Positions 24,324 to 33,369 of a stretch of 37,032 nucleotides of DNA are shown in pieces. The translations under genes were made by a program, and so were the position numbers. Each line of letters begins with the position of its first letter. Position 1 is the first letter of the stretch. The stretch lies in assembly GCA_024401495.1 (NCBI GenBank), contig JAKSKW010000017.1, positions 1 through 37,032 on the forward strand. The letters run 5' to 3'. Below the pieces are notes generated by a model, which saw only the letters and a list, made by a program, of their open reading frames with translations, searched no databases and had not been told where the DNA came from. The stretch is from Paludibacteraceae bacterium (GTDB lineage Bacteria; Bacteroidota; Bacteroidia; Bacteroidales; Paludibacteraceae).

Positions 24324-27300
24324 ATGAATAAGTTTTTTCTAAACATAAAGCGATTGATAGCAGTGTTGATGCTCATATTGAGCATCCCTGCTTTTATTAA
24401 TGCTCAGATTAGAGTGTTCACTATTGGAGACTCTACTGTTCAGGACTACAATGATGGTTATGCACCACGTAAAGGATGGGGACAGATGTTGCCTTTCTTC
24501 TTCGACAAATCGAAGGTGGTATGCTACAATAAAGCAGTCGGAGGCACAAGTTCAAAGAGCTTCTACAATGAGAAGTGGGCCGACATTAGAAAGCAGCTAA
24601 AGGCAGGTGATTTCGTCTTCATCCAGTTCGGAATCAACGACCGTGCTACTCAGGCTTACCGTTACGCTCCAAAAGATACTTTCAACGCTTACATCAAGAA
24701 GTATGTGAACGACTGTAAGGCAAAGGGTGCTTTCCCTGTATTGGTGTCAACGGTTCGTCGTGCTGCATGGCAGAATGGTAAGCCATACGATTCATACCAT
24801 GAGCATCCACAGTTGATGCGTGATTTGGCAACATCGCTAAAACTTCCTTTGGTCGACTTGGATAAGTTCTGCTACGATCTATTCGTTAAGCAGGGTCAGC
24901 TTTATTCAGAAAGACACATTACAATGCATCTTGAGGCTGGTGAGTATTCCAACTATCCAAAGGGCAATACAGACCAGGTACACTATCAGGAAACTGGTGC
25001 TATCGACAACGCAAGATGTGTGATTGAGACAATCGAGAAGAGCACAGACGCTAATCTAAAGAAGTTGATTCCAGGAATCCTTCCACGTTACAATGTGACT
25101 TTCAAGATCAACGATGCTTCTAAGGCTAAGACAATCTCAAGATCAGCATCTTTCCCTGCTGGAATCAACGTCACTCTAAAGACAATTCCTCAGAGCGGAG
25201 CTAAGTTCCTTCGTTGGGAAGACGGTACAGGAAAGAGCATTGCCACTACATCTTTGAAGGTAATCAAGATGGGTAGTGCCGATATTACTTATAAGGCTGT
25301 TTATCAGTCGAACATTGTTGAGAAAGATGATTTCGACGAAAATGCAGAGATCACAATCGACAACACAAAGAAGGTGTTGGTAGCTCCAAAGGCTAACAAG
25401 TACGTATGGTATTTCAACAATGCCAAGATCACTAACGGAACAACTCAGGAGATTGCAGTCAGCAACAACGGAACATACTCAGTTGAGTTGTTTGATGCAA
25501 GTGGTAAACTTCTAAAGCGTCTTGACGTTTGCGTCTCAATTGGTAAGGATGGTGTTGTACGTAAGATCTATTTGATTGGCGACTCTACTGTTTGCGACTA
25601 CAAGGATAACCAGTTCCCAATGACAGGTTGGGGCCAGGTGTTGAAGTATTTCTTCAATTCTAATATCCAGATCGTCAACCATGCTATCGGCGGACGTAGC
25701 TCAAGAAGCTTCCGTGAGCAGGGTAGATGGAAGACTGTGTTGAACGCATTGAAACCTGGTGATTTCGTATTCATCCAGTTCGGACACAACGACCGTGACA
25801 CAAAGCCAGAGCGTTACACTCCAGTCGACAAGTATAAACTTTACATTGACTCATTCGTTGTTGAGGCAAGAGGTAAGGGAGCTATTCCAGTGCTTGTATC
25901 ACCAATGGTGCTTAACGCTTGGAAGAACGGTGCTATGAGAAACGTCTTCACAGAGAGTGGAGCTGACTATAGAGGTGCGATGGAGACTGTTGCAAAGAAC
26001 AGAAAATGTGCGTTCGTTGATTTGAACATGAAGTCGTACAACTACTTCAAGCAGTTTGATTCAGATTACTTGTCACGTTACTTCTACAATTTCTACCCTG
26101 CAGGCGAGTATAGCAACTATCCAAGCGGTAGCAGCGACGGTACTCATTTCCAGGAGATGGGAGCAATGGCAATGTGTAGATTTATCACAGAGGGACTTCG
26201 TGAGATTGAAGATCCATACATCTGCTCACTACAGAGCTATTTGAAGCCATTGTATAAGGTGACTGTTAAGGCAAACAAGGACAAAATTGGCACTATAACT
26301 CAATCTAACACATTCCCAGAAGGATGCCCAGTTTCAGTTAAGGTTTTGCCTTCTACTGGAAACAAGTTCCTTTCATGGAATAGAGACGGCAAGGATGTGG
26401 CAAAGACAAATATCTACCGCTTCACAATGGTAGCTAAGAACACTACTCTTACAGCCATGTTTGATGGTGGTAGTGCACTTGAGTCGCCACTTCCGTCGTC
26501 GTTCCCTGCCGACAAGAAGAGAATCGCCTATATCACAGATCCTAATGGCGCTACTTACGCTGATGATCCTATCCAGCCGATGTTGAAGGCTCAGAACGAC
26601 CTATTCGTTTGGGAGATCTCGTCAGCCAACTCAGATGTCAATCTTGAGGACTTCGATATGGTGTTGATTAGCGAGGAGACACCGTCGACTGCACCTATCA
26701 TCGCAGAGTTGGAAGGCATCAACAAGCCAGTGTTGAACATGAAGGTTCACGCTTACAAGACTGCAGCTGGTGCGTGGGGTTGGGCAACAAAAGACTTTGG
26801 CGACAACACTACTGAGGCATCAATCTACGTAGAGAGCGAGTATCGCAACCACCAGATGTTCAGCGATATCACATTCACAACAGGAGAGATTCAGATGGTG
26901 TCTGAGGTCAAGGATAAAGCGTTGACATTCATGAATCCAGCGTCGTTCACAGACAAGTCTGGCCTAATCACTGATATCGCATCAGTCAAAGGAGAGGAAT
27001 CTCAGATCTGTATCTTTGAGATTGCTGAAGGCGCGACAATTGGAGGTGTGACATTGACTGATAGATTCATACAGATCGGTTTGAATAGTAGTTCATACGC
27101 AAATCTTACCGAAGATGCTCTTTCTGTAATACGAAATGCTTGCTATTATTTGATGGGAGTAGAGAAAGGCCCAGAGACAGCGTCTAAGACAATCTCGGCT
27201 TCATCAGAAAACGTGGTTTTGAGTCCAATCCCAGCACGTGATTTCTTGAATATATCGTGCGAGTCAGAAAATAACGATATCGTGAAGGTTTCTGTAGTCG

Positions 27301-27458
27301 ACGCAATGGGAAGAACAATCCGCGTCGCAACAATGGAGATTGCTCCAGGATACAATCACGAAACAGTTGATTTGACTGGTATTGAATCCGGCATTTATAT
27401 GTTAAAATTGGATGGTACTCATATGAATGGAAGGTATAAGATTGTGATAAAAGATTAG
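24324..27458 (+). CDS. Tandem CE12 rhamnogalacturonan acetylesterase with T9SS sorting domain
   Basis: A 1044-residue secreted protein with signal peptide ending near NAQ (residue 28). Two complete SGNH/GDSL domains of CE12 type: the first has GDST (Ser37), GGTSS, FGIND and DQVHYQ (about residue 216); the second has GDST (Ser421), GGRSS, FGHND and DGTHFQ (about 604). Both triads look intact. Each is followed by an InlB-like beta repeat (about 250-330 and 645-715); an Ig-like piece precedes the second esterase. Residues about 730-950 repeat the lyase's ThuA-like module, and the end (GIYMLKLDGT, YKIVIKD) is a type IX sorting domain. It should remove acetyl groups that block the PL11 lyase. It has AGGAAGAGG as ribosome site and no promoter of its own that I see. 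Confidence 0.9.
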   Translation: MNKFFLNIKRLIAVLMLILSIPAFINAQIRVFTIGDSTVQDYNDGYAPRKGWGQMLPFFFDKSKVVCYNKAVGGTSSKSFYNEKWADIRKQLKAGDFVFIQFGINDRATQAYRYAPKDTFNAYIKKYVNDCKAKGAFPVLVSTVRRAAWQNGKPYDSYHEHPQLMRDLATSLKLPLVDLDKFCYDLFVKQGQLYSERHITMHLEAGEYSNYPKGNTDQVHYQETGAIDNARCVIETIEKSTDANLKKLIPGILPRYNVTFKINDASKAKTISRSASFPAGINVTLKTIPQSGAKFLRWEDGTGKSIATTSLKVIKMGSADITYKAVYQSNIVEKDDFDENAEITIDNTKKVLVAPKANKYVWYFNNAKITNGTTQEIAVSNNGTYSVELFDASGKLLKRLDVCVSIGKDGVVRKIYLIGDSTVCDYKDNQFPMTGWGQVLKYFFNSNIQIVNHAIGGRSSRSFREQGRWKTVLNALKPGDFVFIQFGHNDRDTKPERYTPVDKYKLYIDSFVVEARGKGAIPVLVSPMVLNAWKNGAMRNVFTESGADYRGAMETVAKNRKCAFVDLNMKSYNYFKQFDSDYLSRYFYNFYPAGEYSNYPSGSSDGTHFQEMGAMAMCRFITEGLREIEDPYICSLQSYLKPLYKVTVKANKDKIGTITQSNTFPEGCPVSVKVLPSTGNKFLSWNRDGKDVAKTNIYRFTMVAKNTTLTAMFDGGSALESPLPSSFPADKKRIAYITDPNGATYADDPIQPMLKAQNDLFVWEISSANSDVNLEDFDMVLISEETPSTAPIIAELEGINKPVLNMKVHAYKTAAGAWGWATKDFGDNTTEASIYVESEYRNHQMFSDITFTTGEIQMVSEVKDKALTFMNPASFTDKSGLITDIASVKGEESQICIFEIAEGATIGGVTLTDRFIQIGLNSSSYANLTEDALSVIRNACYYLMGVEKGPETASKTISASSENVVLSPIPARDFLNISCESENNDIVKVSVVDAMGRTIRVATMEIAPGYNHETVDLTGIESGIYMLKLDGTHMNGRYKIVIKD

Positions 27459-27496
27459 TTTGTTATTGGCCGGGTATTTTATAACCTAATTTTTTA

Positions 27497-27531
27497 CCGT
27501 CTGCAGCGAAAGTTGCAGACGGTTTTTTTTT
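27497..27531 (+). terminator. Strong intrinsic terminator after CE12 gene
   Basis: CCGTCTGCAGC (27497-27507), GAAA tetraloop, GTTGCAGACGG (27512-27522), then nine T. The textbook form closes the lyase-esterase unit. Confidence 0.93.
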
Positions 27532-27532
27532 G

Positions 27533-27579
27533 ATTTTACACTTTTCTGCACTTGTTGTCCTTGAATTTTACACTTTTCT
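27533..27579 (+). repeat. 15-bp direct repeat upstream of aroK
   Basis: ATTTTACACTTTTCT occurs at 27533-27547 and 27565-27579, 32 bp apart, between the terminator and the aroK promoter. Each copy is followed by a further similar GCA/ACA. Possible operator; otherwise the 27459-27679 gap holds no gene. Confidence 0.6.
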
Positions 27580-27679
27580 ACAGATAATATATGTTTAGAC
27601 GTCGCTACAAGTATAGCCTTTTTTGTTTCCTCAGCGTTAACGTCATCGTCAACGTATGTGATAATATCCAAAAAAAGTG

Positions 27680-27687
27680 TAATTTTG
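27680..27687 (+). promoter_or_regulatory. -7 box of aroK
   Basis: TAATTTTG followed by TACCGTC, 23 bases before ATG 27711. It lies within the longer open frame, which decides against the start at 27591. Confidence 0.6.
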
Positions 27688-27710
27688 TACCGTCTAATTA
27701 TAATTTGATA

Positions 27711-28211
27711 ATGAAGCGTATATTCTTGGTGGGTTATATGGGTAGCGGAAAGACTACCTACGGCAAGATGTTGGCCGAGAAGTATAACTTGGATTTTAAG
27801 GATTTGGACGTGTATATTGAGCAGCGTCAATTCAAAACTGTATCTCAGATCTTCAAGGAGAAGGGAGAGGAGGGATTCCGTCAGATTGAGCGCAATATGC
27901 TTAAAGAGGTGTCTGAGTTTGAAGACGTCGTGATTTCCGCCGGTGGTGGCACACCTTGTTTCTTCGACAATATGGAGATCATGAATGCCGCTGGCGACAC
28001 TGTCTATCTTGAGGCTACACCAGAGGTGCTTTTCGAGTATCTCCGCACAGCCAAAAACGAGCGTCCGCTTCTTAAGGATAAGAGCGACGAGGAGATGCTT
28101 GAGTATATCAGAGAGTCGCTTGGAAAGAGAACTCCTTTCTATGAGAAGGCTAAATACAGAGTGGATGCAAGAAACGTCGACTGGAGCCTTTTCGACAAGC
28201 TGTTGAAATAA
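27711..28211 (+). CDS. aroK: Shikimate kinase
   Basis: A 166-residue kinase that phosphorylates shikimate in aromatic amino acid synthesis. Walker A GYMGSGKTT is at residues 8-16, the substrate-binding DLDVYIE near 33-39, RQIERNML near 58-65, GGGTP near 77-81, and the lid Arg in NERPLL. ATG 27711 gives the normal family length and lies just after the -7 box; the frame is open 40 codons upstream but that stretch is not homologous in look. It is a housekeeping gene sitting between two carbohydrate-degradation genes, with its own promoter. A hairpin (28248-28273) lies between it and guaA. Confidence 0.93.
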   Translation: MKRIFLVGYMGSGKTTYGKMLAEKYNLDFKDLDVYIEQRQFKTVSQIFKEKGEEGFRQIERNMLKEVSEFEDVVISAGGGTPCFFDNMEIMNAAGDTVYLEATPEVLFEYLRTAKNERPLLKDKSDEEMLEYIRESLGKRTPFYEKAKYRVDARNVDWSLFDKLLK

Positions 28212-28247
28212 CGAAAACGAAGACGAAAACGAAAAACGGATAGTCTC

Positions 28248-28273
28248 GTCCGATAGGTTATAACCCGTCGGAC
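28248..28273 (+). other. Hairpin between aroK and guaA
   Basis: GTCCGA (28248-28253) pairs with TCGGAC (28268-28273), and the loop itself contains the palindrome GGTTATAACC. No T-run follows, so terminator function is uncertain. Just before it is an ACGAAAACGA-type short repeat (28211-28237). Confidence 0.4.
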
Positions 28274-28309
28274 TTCGAAAAATAAAACGAAATTATTAAA
28301 TTCCATTAT

Positions 28310-30106
28310 ATGCAGGATAAAATCATAGTTCTGGACTTCGGTGGTCAGTACGCCCACTTGATAGCAAACAGAGTACGCCGTCTAGGTGTGTTTACAGAGA
28401 TATTGCCTCCTACTGCCTCAGTCGAGGAGTTTGCAGGAGCAACAGGTATCATCTATAGTGGTGGACCATCAAGCGTCTACGCTGAGGATGCTCCCGACTA
28501 CAATCCTGAAATTCTAAATATTCCAGTGCCAAAACTTGGTATCTGCTACGGACACCAGTTGATGGCTTCACAGCTTGGCGGATCAGTTCGCCCAGGTAAG
28601 GTGAAGGAGTATGGAATCGCTGACCTTCTTTTGAAGGAGCCTCAGCACCCGCTATTGAAGAATATCCCTGCGTCTTCACCAATGTGGATGAGCCACGGTG
28701 ACGCAGTTGAGAAATTGCCAGAGGGTTACAAGATCATCGCGTCGACAAAGGATTGCGAGATCGCAGCAGTTGCCCTTGACTCACGTAAGATCTACGGTAT
28801 CCAGTTCCACCCAGAGGTGACTCACAGTAAGTATGGTATGCAGATCCTTGACAACTTCATCGATATCTGCGGCTGCAAGCGTGAGTGGAACATGAAGAGC
28901 TACATGCCTCTAATCTCGGAGAAGATCAAGAGAGAGGTTGGCGACAGAAAAGTGTTCTTGCTTGTATCAGGTGGTGTGGACAGTACAGTCGCATTTGTGC
29001 TTTTGAACCGTGTGTTGGGCACTGACCGTGTGATGGGACTTCACATCGACAACGGTATGATGCGTATGGACGAGTCGGCTAAGATCATTGATTTCTTGAA
29101 GGCTGAGGGAATGAACAACCTTCGTGTTGTCGACGCTACAGACTCATTCTTGAGCAGACTTGAGGGCATCACAGCTCCAGAGCAGAAACGTAAGATTATC
29201 GGTGCCACTTTCTTGGTTGTGAAAGACGAGGAGATGGCTAAGCTAAATCTTGATCCAAAAGAGTGGATGATCGCTCAGGGAACTATCTACCCAGATACAA
29301 TCGAGAGTGGTGGTACAAAGAACGCTGACCTTATCAAGACACACCACAACCGAGTGAAGGAGGTGATGGATTTGATGGCACAGGGCTTGCTTCTTGAGCC
29401 GTTGGCAGATCTATATAAGGATGAGGTACGTATGTTGGGAGAGGAACTTGGTATTCCTCACAACCTTGTATGGCGTCACCCATTCCCAGGACCAGGTCTT
29501 GGTGTTCGTTTGCTTTGCACAGACGGCAAGGGAGAGTTTGCTACTAACGCAGACGTTCCAGGTCTAGCAGAGTATTTGAAAGAGAATAATATCGACGGTA
29601 AGGTGCTTCCTATCAAGAGTGTAGGAGTGCAGGGCGACGGTAGAACATACGCACAGCCATTCTTGCTTACAACAAAGAACTTAACATGGAAGCAGTGTGA
29701 GAAATTCTCAACTGAGTTGGTTAACCGTTTCAAGGTGATCAACCGTGTGATCTGGCAGGTAGGCAGTGTAAGCGATGAGAATCCAAAGTTGGTTGAGCAG
29801 TACGCTACAAAGAACCACTTCGATGTGCTTCGTAAGTTTGACAATATCTGTACAGAGTTCTTGCAGGAGAACGATCTATATGAGTCGATCTGGCAGATGC
29901 CGGTAGTGTTGGTTCCGCTTACAGTGGAGGACAAGCCATGTATCGTGATGCGACCAGTCAACTCATCAGAGGCAATGACAGCCAACTTCGCTGAGATCGA
30001 CCAGAAGCTTCTTGAAGGTCTATGGGGCAGATTCGTAGCGGAAGGAGCAGGCTCATTGTGGTACGACGTCACTCACAAGCCACCAGGAACAATTGAGTGG
30101 GAGTAA
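28310..30106 (+). CDS. guaA: GMP synthase (glutamine-hydrolysing)
   Basis: A 598-residue bifunctional enzyme that converts XMP, glutamine and ATP to GMP. The N-terminal class I amidotransferase has Cys79 in GICYGHQ and HPE near residue 168. The synthetase part has the PP-loop SGGVDST near residues 220-226, HIDNGMMR, and the C-terminal dimerisation domain ending in KPPGTIEWE. It is about 70 residues longer than the E. coli enzyme, mainly in the segment after HPFPGPGLGVR, as in a longer form of the family. Start ATG 28310 gives the usual IIVLDFGGQYAHLI opening. The repeat-type terminator at 30125 follows. Confidence 0.97.
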   Translation: MQDKIIVLDFGGQYAHLIANRVRRLGVFTEILPPTASVEEFAGATGIIYSGGPSSVYAEDAPDYNPEILNIPVPKLGICYGHQLMASQLGGSVRPGKVKEYGIADLLLKEPQHPLLKNIPASSPMWMSHGDAVEKLPEGYKIIASTKDCEIAAVALDSRKIYGIQFHPEVTHSKYGMQILDNFIDICGCKREWNMKSYMPLISEKIKREVGDRKVFLLVSGGVDSTVAFVLLNRVLGTDRVMGLHIDNGMMRMDESAKIIDFLKAEGMNNLRVVDATDSFLSRLEGITAPEQKRKIIGATFLVVKDEEMAKLNLDPKEWMIAQGTIYPDTIESGGTKNADLIKTHHNRVKEVMDLMAQGLLLEPLADLYKDEVRMLGEELGIPHNLVWRHPFPGPGLGVRLLCTDGKGEFATNADVPGLAEYLKENNIDGKVLPIKSVGVQGDGRTYAQPFLLTTKNLTWKQCEKFSTELVNRFKVINRVIWQVGSVSDENPKLVEQYATKNHFDVLRKFDNICTEFLQENDLYESIWQMPVVLVPLTVEDKPCIVMRPVNSSEAMTANFAEIDQKLLEGLWGRFVAEGAGSLWYDVTHKPPGTIEWE

Positions 30107-30124
30107 GAAAATGCTGAATGCAAA

Positions 30125-30175
30125 ATCATAAATGCAAAATTAGAGGTGTCTGATGAAGGCACCTCTTTTTGTTTT
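30125..30175 (+). repeat. Dispersed terminator-like repeat, copy 1 (after guaA)
   Basis: ATAAATGCAAAATTAG leads into the hairpin AGAGGTG (30142-30148)/CACCTCT (30160-30166), then TTTTGTTTT. Near-identical copies lie at 33221-33270 and 34529-34575. It acts plausibly as the guaA terminator. Confidence 0.85.
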
Positions 30176-30310
30176 AAATAGAATAATCATAGTTAATCGT
30201 AACATTAAGAGATGTTGAAAGTATATGTTCAATATTCTTTTCATTTCATTTATTCGACTTCATTTAATTTTTATTTATTTGTGGCAATCATATATTACTC
30301 TTATCAAACT

Positions 30311-33211
30311 ATGAAAAAATTTTTATCAATATTGATGCTAATGTTGTGCATTACGACGTTGGCACAAACTAGACGACCTATAGACAATCGTCATCCTATG
30401 TGGATGATTCATGTCGACGTGTGGAATGAGGCTGATCCTCAGAAAATCATCGACTTGGTGCCAGAGGATATCAAGCCTTACGTTTGTATGAATCTTTCTC
30501 TCTCATGCCAGTATGACAAGGATTTGAAAATCTATAAGATGCCGCAGAGTGCTATTCAAACTTATCGCTCTTGGGCGTCTGTATGCTGCAAAAACAACTT
30601 ATGGTTCACTTGTCAGCCTGCTTCCGGTGGTCACACACATTTGCAAGATGATGCTAGCCATGCCGATGAGTCGTTTGCAATTATGGAGTCGTTCTTTAAG
30701 GACTACAAAAACTTCCTAGGTTGGAATTATGCAGAGCAGTTTTGGGGATTTGGTGAACCCAACGACGCAAGTTCGAGCAAGGATACAGATAGAATAAAGT
30801 TCTTCGCTCGTCTAGTACCGATGCATCATAAATATGGAGGATTCCTTACTATTTCCTTCTGTGGAAATGTATGGTCGCACCCAGTGAATCCTATTGGCAT
30901 GATGAAGAGAAACGCTGATTTCCTTAACGCTTGCAAAGAATCTCCGGAAGCTGTGCTTTTCCTTTACAAATACACTACTTCAGCCAACTGGTTCAATAAT
31001 GAATCTGTCACTTTGGCTCCGTTTATTTCGGGTTTGGCCAAGAACTATGGAGTCCGCTACGATAATTGCGGATGGAACGGAATGATAGATGAATTTGCAA
31101 AAGAGAATGAATCGTACAAAGGCATGGCCTACCCTGGTGCTGTCGGTGTTGCTCCAGTGCTAGAACAAATGGCACTCAACGGAGCCTGTGTATGGGATGG
31201 CCCTGAACTTATTTGGACTGAAGATTTCAGAAACCTCAGCACGTCAAAGACTGCTGACGGATACACACGTCGCAACTGGACTACATTTGCTAACTTCGAC
31301 AATATTTGGGTTGATATGTGGCGTAAGGTTATAGACGGTACTATATATATCCCAAGTCGTGAAGAGGTCATCGAACGTACAAAGATTTGTGTGGTCAACG
31401 ATATAAGCGCAAGTCAGGATGCAACTGGTTTGAAAGTGAATGCGTATGCTGCGCCTATCGACCTTTATCACGGACTTTACTTGCAAGACGACCCTGCTAA
31501 TTCACGCACTAGTATGGAAGGCGGAATCGGTAATGTAAATGGTTATGGCAACAACAACTATCTATATTTCAAGAAAACTGGACGATACCAAACGATTCCT
31601 GTTGTCATTGATCTTTTTGACAATGTAGCGAAGAGAATTCCTAATCAGATTAAGCGTTCTGCTATCAACAATAAATCTGCGTGGACAAACCAAAGTGCTA
31701 AGGTTCAGTTCTTTAACGCTAACTATCCAGAAGTCAGCACTGGAGACTTGTTTGTGGCACGCAACAAGAACGCACTCGTTTGTTATTACCCATACTCATT
31801 CATGAACGAGAAAAAAACTGCGTCGGCCAGCATACCTTTGAAATACAATTCATGTCAGAAGATAGACTTGAAGTTCGCTCAATATAGCAGTGCCATCATA
31901 AATGAGTATAGCGACCAGATGGTATGTTACTTCAACAACTACCGTTCCGACGACACATCATTGAAGTCCGACGTCATCACTATCTACGGAGCAAAGACAC
32001 AACCCAAAGCGACATTGGATGAACGTCGACAGCAATCTAACGCGTCTGCCAAAGCGACTCTGACTGAGTCATGGGAGGGCGGCGTCTATACTTGCACACT
32101 CTCTCACTGTGGTCCTTGCGACTTGACTATCTCATGCGCGGGAAATGAGTCTAATCGTTCAAAAGATTATCTCCCTTCGGAGAGTCTTGATGAAACGTCG
32201 ATTAAACAGCCGACGAGTCATGCTGCCGACCTTATCATCGAAGCCGAAGACATGGATTACAAGAACATATATTCATGCGTCACACATCAATACAATTGGA
32301 ACGGCGGTCAGCTTAGAAGCATAAGAGGACATTCCGCTATGGGATTCCAGATGATGGGAACAAACAGTGCCGCATCACTACGTTGGTCCGGCTATATTGG
32401 CAAAACAAGTATGTATGAAGTGCGTGTCAAATATATGTCTAAAGGAGCAGGCACTATTTCATCATCGTTTGGCGACGTGGAAAATGTGATTCTTGATGTT
32501 GAAAATACAGGTGCGGAATGGAAGTATGCCACATACAAAACTAATGTAAATGAAGGAATAAACACATTCTCTGTTGTCAATACTGGCGGAGTTGATTTGT
32601 ATATTGACAATGTGACATTCTCACCTATCTATATTGCGTTGACAGGAGCTGGCAATACAGAAGTCATCGGCGATCGCCACTACTTCAAGACGACAACATG
32701 GGCTTATTTCTTGTCGGATATTCTAAAGGGAAAGAAAGTCGAAGATGTTGGCGGATTGCTTATAGAATGTGGAGAAGAGAGCACTACCGGATATCGTCTG
32801 GACTTTGAAATCTACGACGCGGATGGCAACAAAGTGACTAAAGACTGGCATATCGGATCGGCTGCTGCAGGAACATCCTCACCTGATCCAATATTGTCCA
32901 AGACATATAATCTTCACGAATTGCTATCGCAGTTTATCTCACAATATCCAGGATGCACATTCGGTCAGATCCGTCTCAATACAGCCATACCGACAGATTC
33001 TGAAGACAAATATTTCTTCACTCTAACAAAATTAGATGTTATTAATGGAGAATTGTCGTCAGACATTCCATTGGTCAATGAAAAGATATCAGAAGAAGAT
33101 GTTCGCTACAGCATTACAGGAAAGCGAGTAAATCAAAACGACCGTGGATTCCACATCATTCGTATGAAGGATGGATCTATCAAGAAAGAGATTAGAAACA
33201 TGTGGAAATAA
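30311..33211 (+). CDS. GH98 endo-glycosidase
   Basis: A 966-residue secreted protein. ATG 30311 gives a signal peptide (MKKFLSILMLMLCITTLAQ); the frame is open to 30212 but the added part is not signal-like. The catalytic region (about 20-330) has the GH98 signature: HPMWMIHVDVWNEADPQKII, DIKPYVCMNLSLS, NYAEQFWGFGEPND. A GH98 C-terminal domain (to about 605) follows, then a CBM6/35-like binding module (about 640-780, from IIEAEDMDY) and an unassigned beta-rich domain (about 785-915). The end, YSITGKRVN and FHIIRMKDGSIKKEI, resembles a type IX sorting domain. GH98 members cleave blood-group galactosides or substituted xylan; which one is not readable here. A repeat terminator follows. Confidence 0.85.
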   Translation: MKKFLSILMLMLCITTLAQTRRPIDNRHPMWMIHVDVWNEADPQKIIDLVPEDIKPYVCMNLSLSCQYDKDLKIYKMPQSAIQTYRSWASVCCKNNLWFTCQPASGGHTHLQDDASHADESFAIMESFFKDYKNFLGWNYAEQFWGFGEPNDASSSKDTDRIKFFARLVPMHHKYGGFLTISFCGNVWSHPVNPIGMMKRNADFLNACKESPEAVLFLYKYTTSANWFNNESVTLAPFISGLAKNYGVRYDNCGWNGMIDEFAKENESYKGMAYPGAVGVAPVLEQMALNGACVWDGPELIWTEDFRNLSTSKTADGYTRRNWTTFANFDNIWVDMWRKVIDGTIYIPSREEVIERTKICVVNDISASQDATGLKVNAYAAPIDLYHGLYLQDDPANSRTSMEGGIGNVNGYGNNNYLYFKKTGRYQTIPVVIDLFDNVAKRIPNQIKRSAINNKSAWTNQSAKVQFFNANYPEVSTGDLFVARNKNALVCYYPYSFMNEKKTASASIPLKYNSCQKIDLKFAQYSSAIINEYSDQMVCYFNNYRSDDTSLKSDVITIYGAKTQPKATLDERRQQSNASAKATLTESWEGGVYTCTLSHCGPCDLTISCAGNESNRSKDYLPSESLDETSIKQPTSHAADLIIEAEDMDYKNIYSCVTHQYNWNGGQLRSIRGHSAMGFQMMGTNSAASLRWSGYIGKTSMYEVRVKYMSKGAGTISSSFGDVENVILDVENTGAEWKYATYKTNVNEGINTFSVVNTGGVDLYIDNVTFSPIYIALTGAGNTEVIGDRHYFKTTTWAYFLSDILKGKKVEDVGGLLIECGEESTTGYRLDFEIYDADGNKVTKDWHIGSAAAGTSSPDPILSKTYNLHELLSQFISQYPGCTFGQIRLNTAIPTDSEDKYFFTLTKLDVINGELSSDIPLVNEKISEEDVRYSITGKRVNQNDRGFHIIRMKDGSIKKEIRNMWK

Positions 33212-33220
33212 AAAGGCAGA

Positions 33221-33270
33221 ATCATAAATGCAAAATTAGAGGTGTCTGATGAAGGCACCTCTATTTGTTT
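33221..33270 (+). repeat. Dispersed terminator-like repeat, copy 2 (after GH98)
   Basis: Same sequence as copy 1 from ATCATAAATG to the tail, except one base in the T-run (CTATTTG). Hairpin AGAGGTG/CACCTCT. Confidence 0.85.
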
Positions 33271-33308
33271 TATGGAGATTATATGGAAGGAAAAAGAGAA
33301 TATGGGAC

Positions 33309-33316
33309 TATGTTTG
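33309..33316 (+). promoter_or_regulatory. -7 box upstream of the acyltransferase
   Basis: TATGTTTG, 53 bases before ATG 33370. A second near match, TAATATTG, lies closer to the start. Confidence 0.4.
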
Positions 33317-33369
33317 CAATTATTAATTTTTTTTTCGCTAATATTGCGTTTGGTTTTTGACTATTGATT

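Noticed and set aside
27591..27710. 40-residue extension of shikimate kinase
   Set aside because: It contains the -7 box and a hydrophobic, Cys-rich peptide unlike the family; the 27711 start gives normal length.
30141..30167. CTGATGA in the loop of the three repeats, resembling the hammerhead ribozyme core
   Set aside because: There is no stem II followed by GAA and no cleavage-site strand; the motif is just the loop of an 8-bp terminator hairpin.
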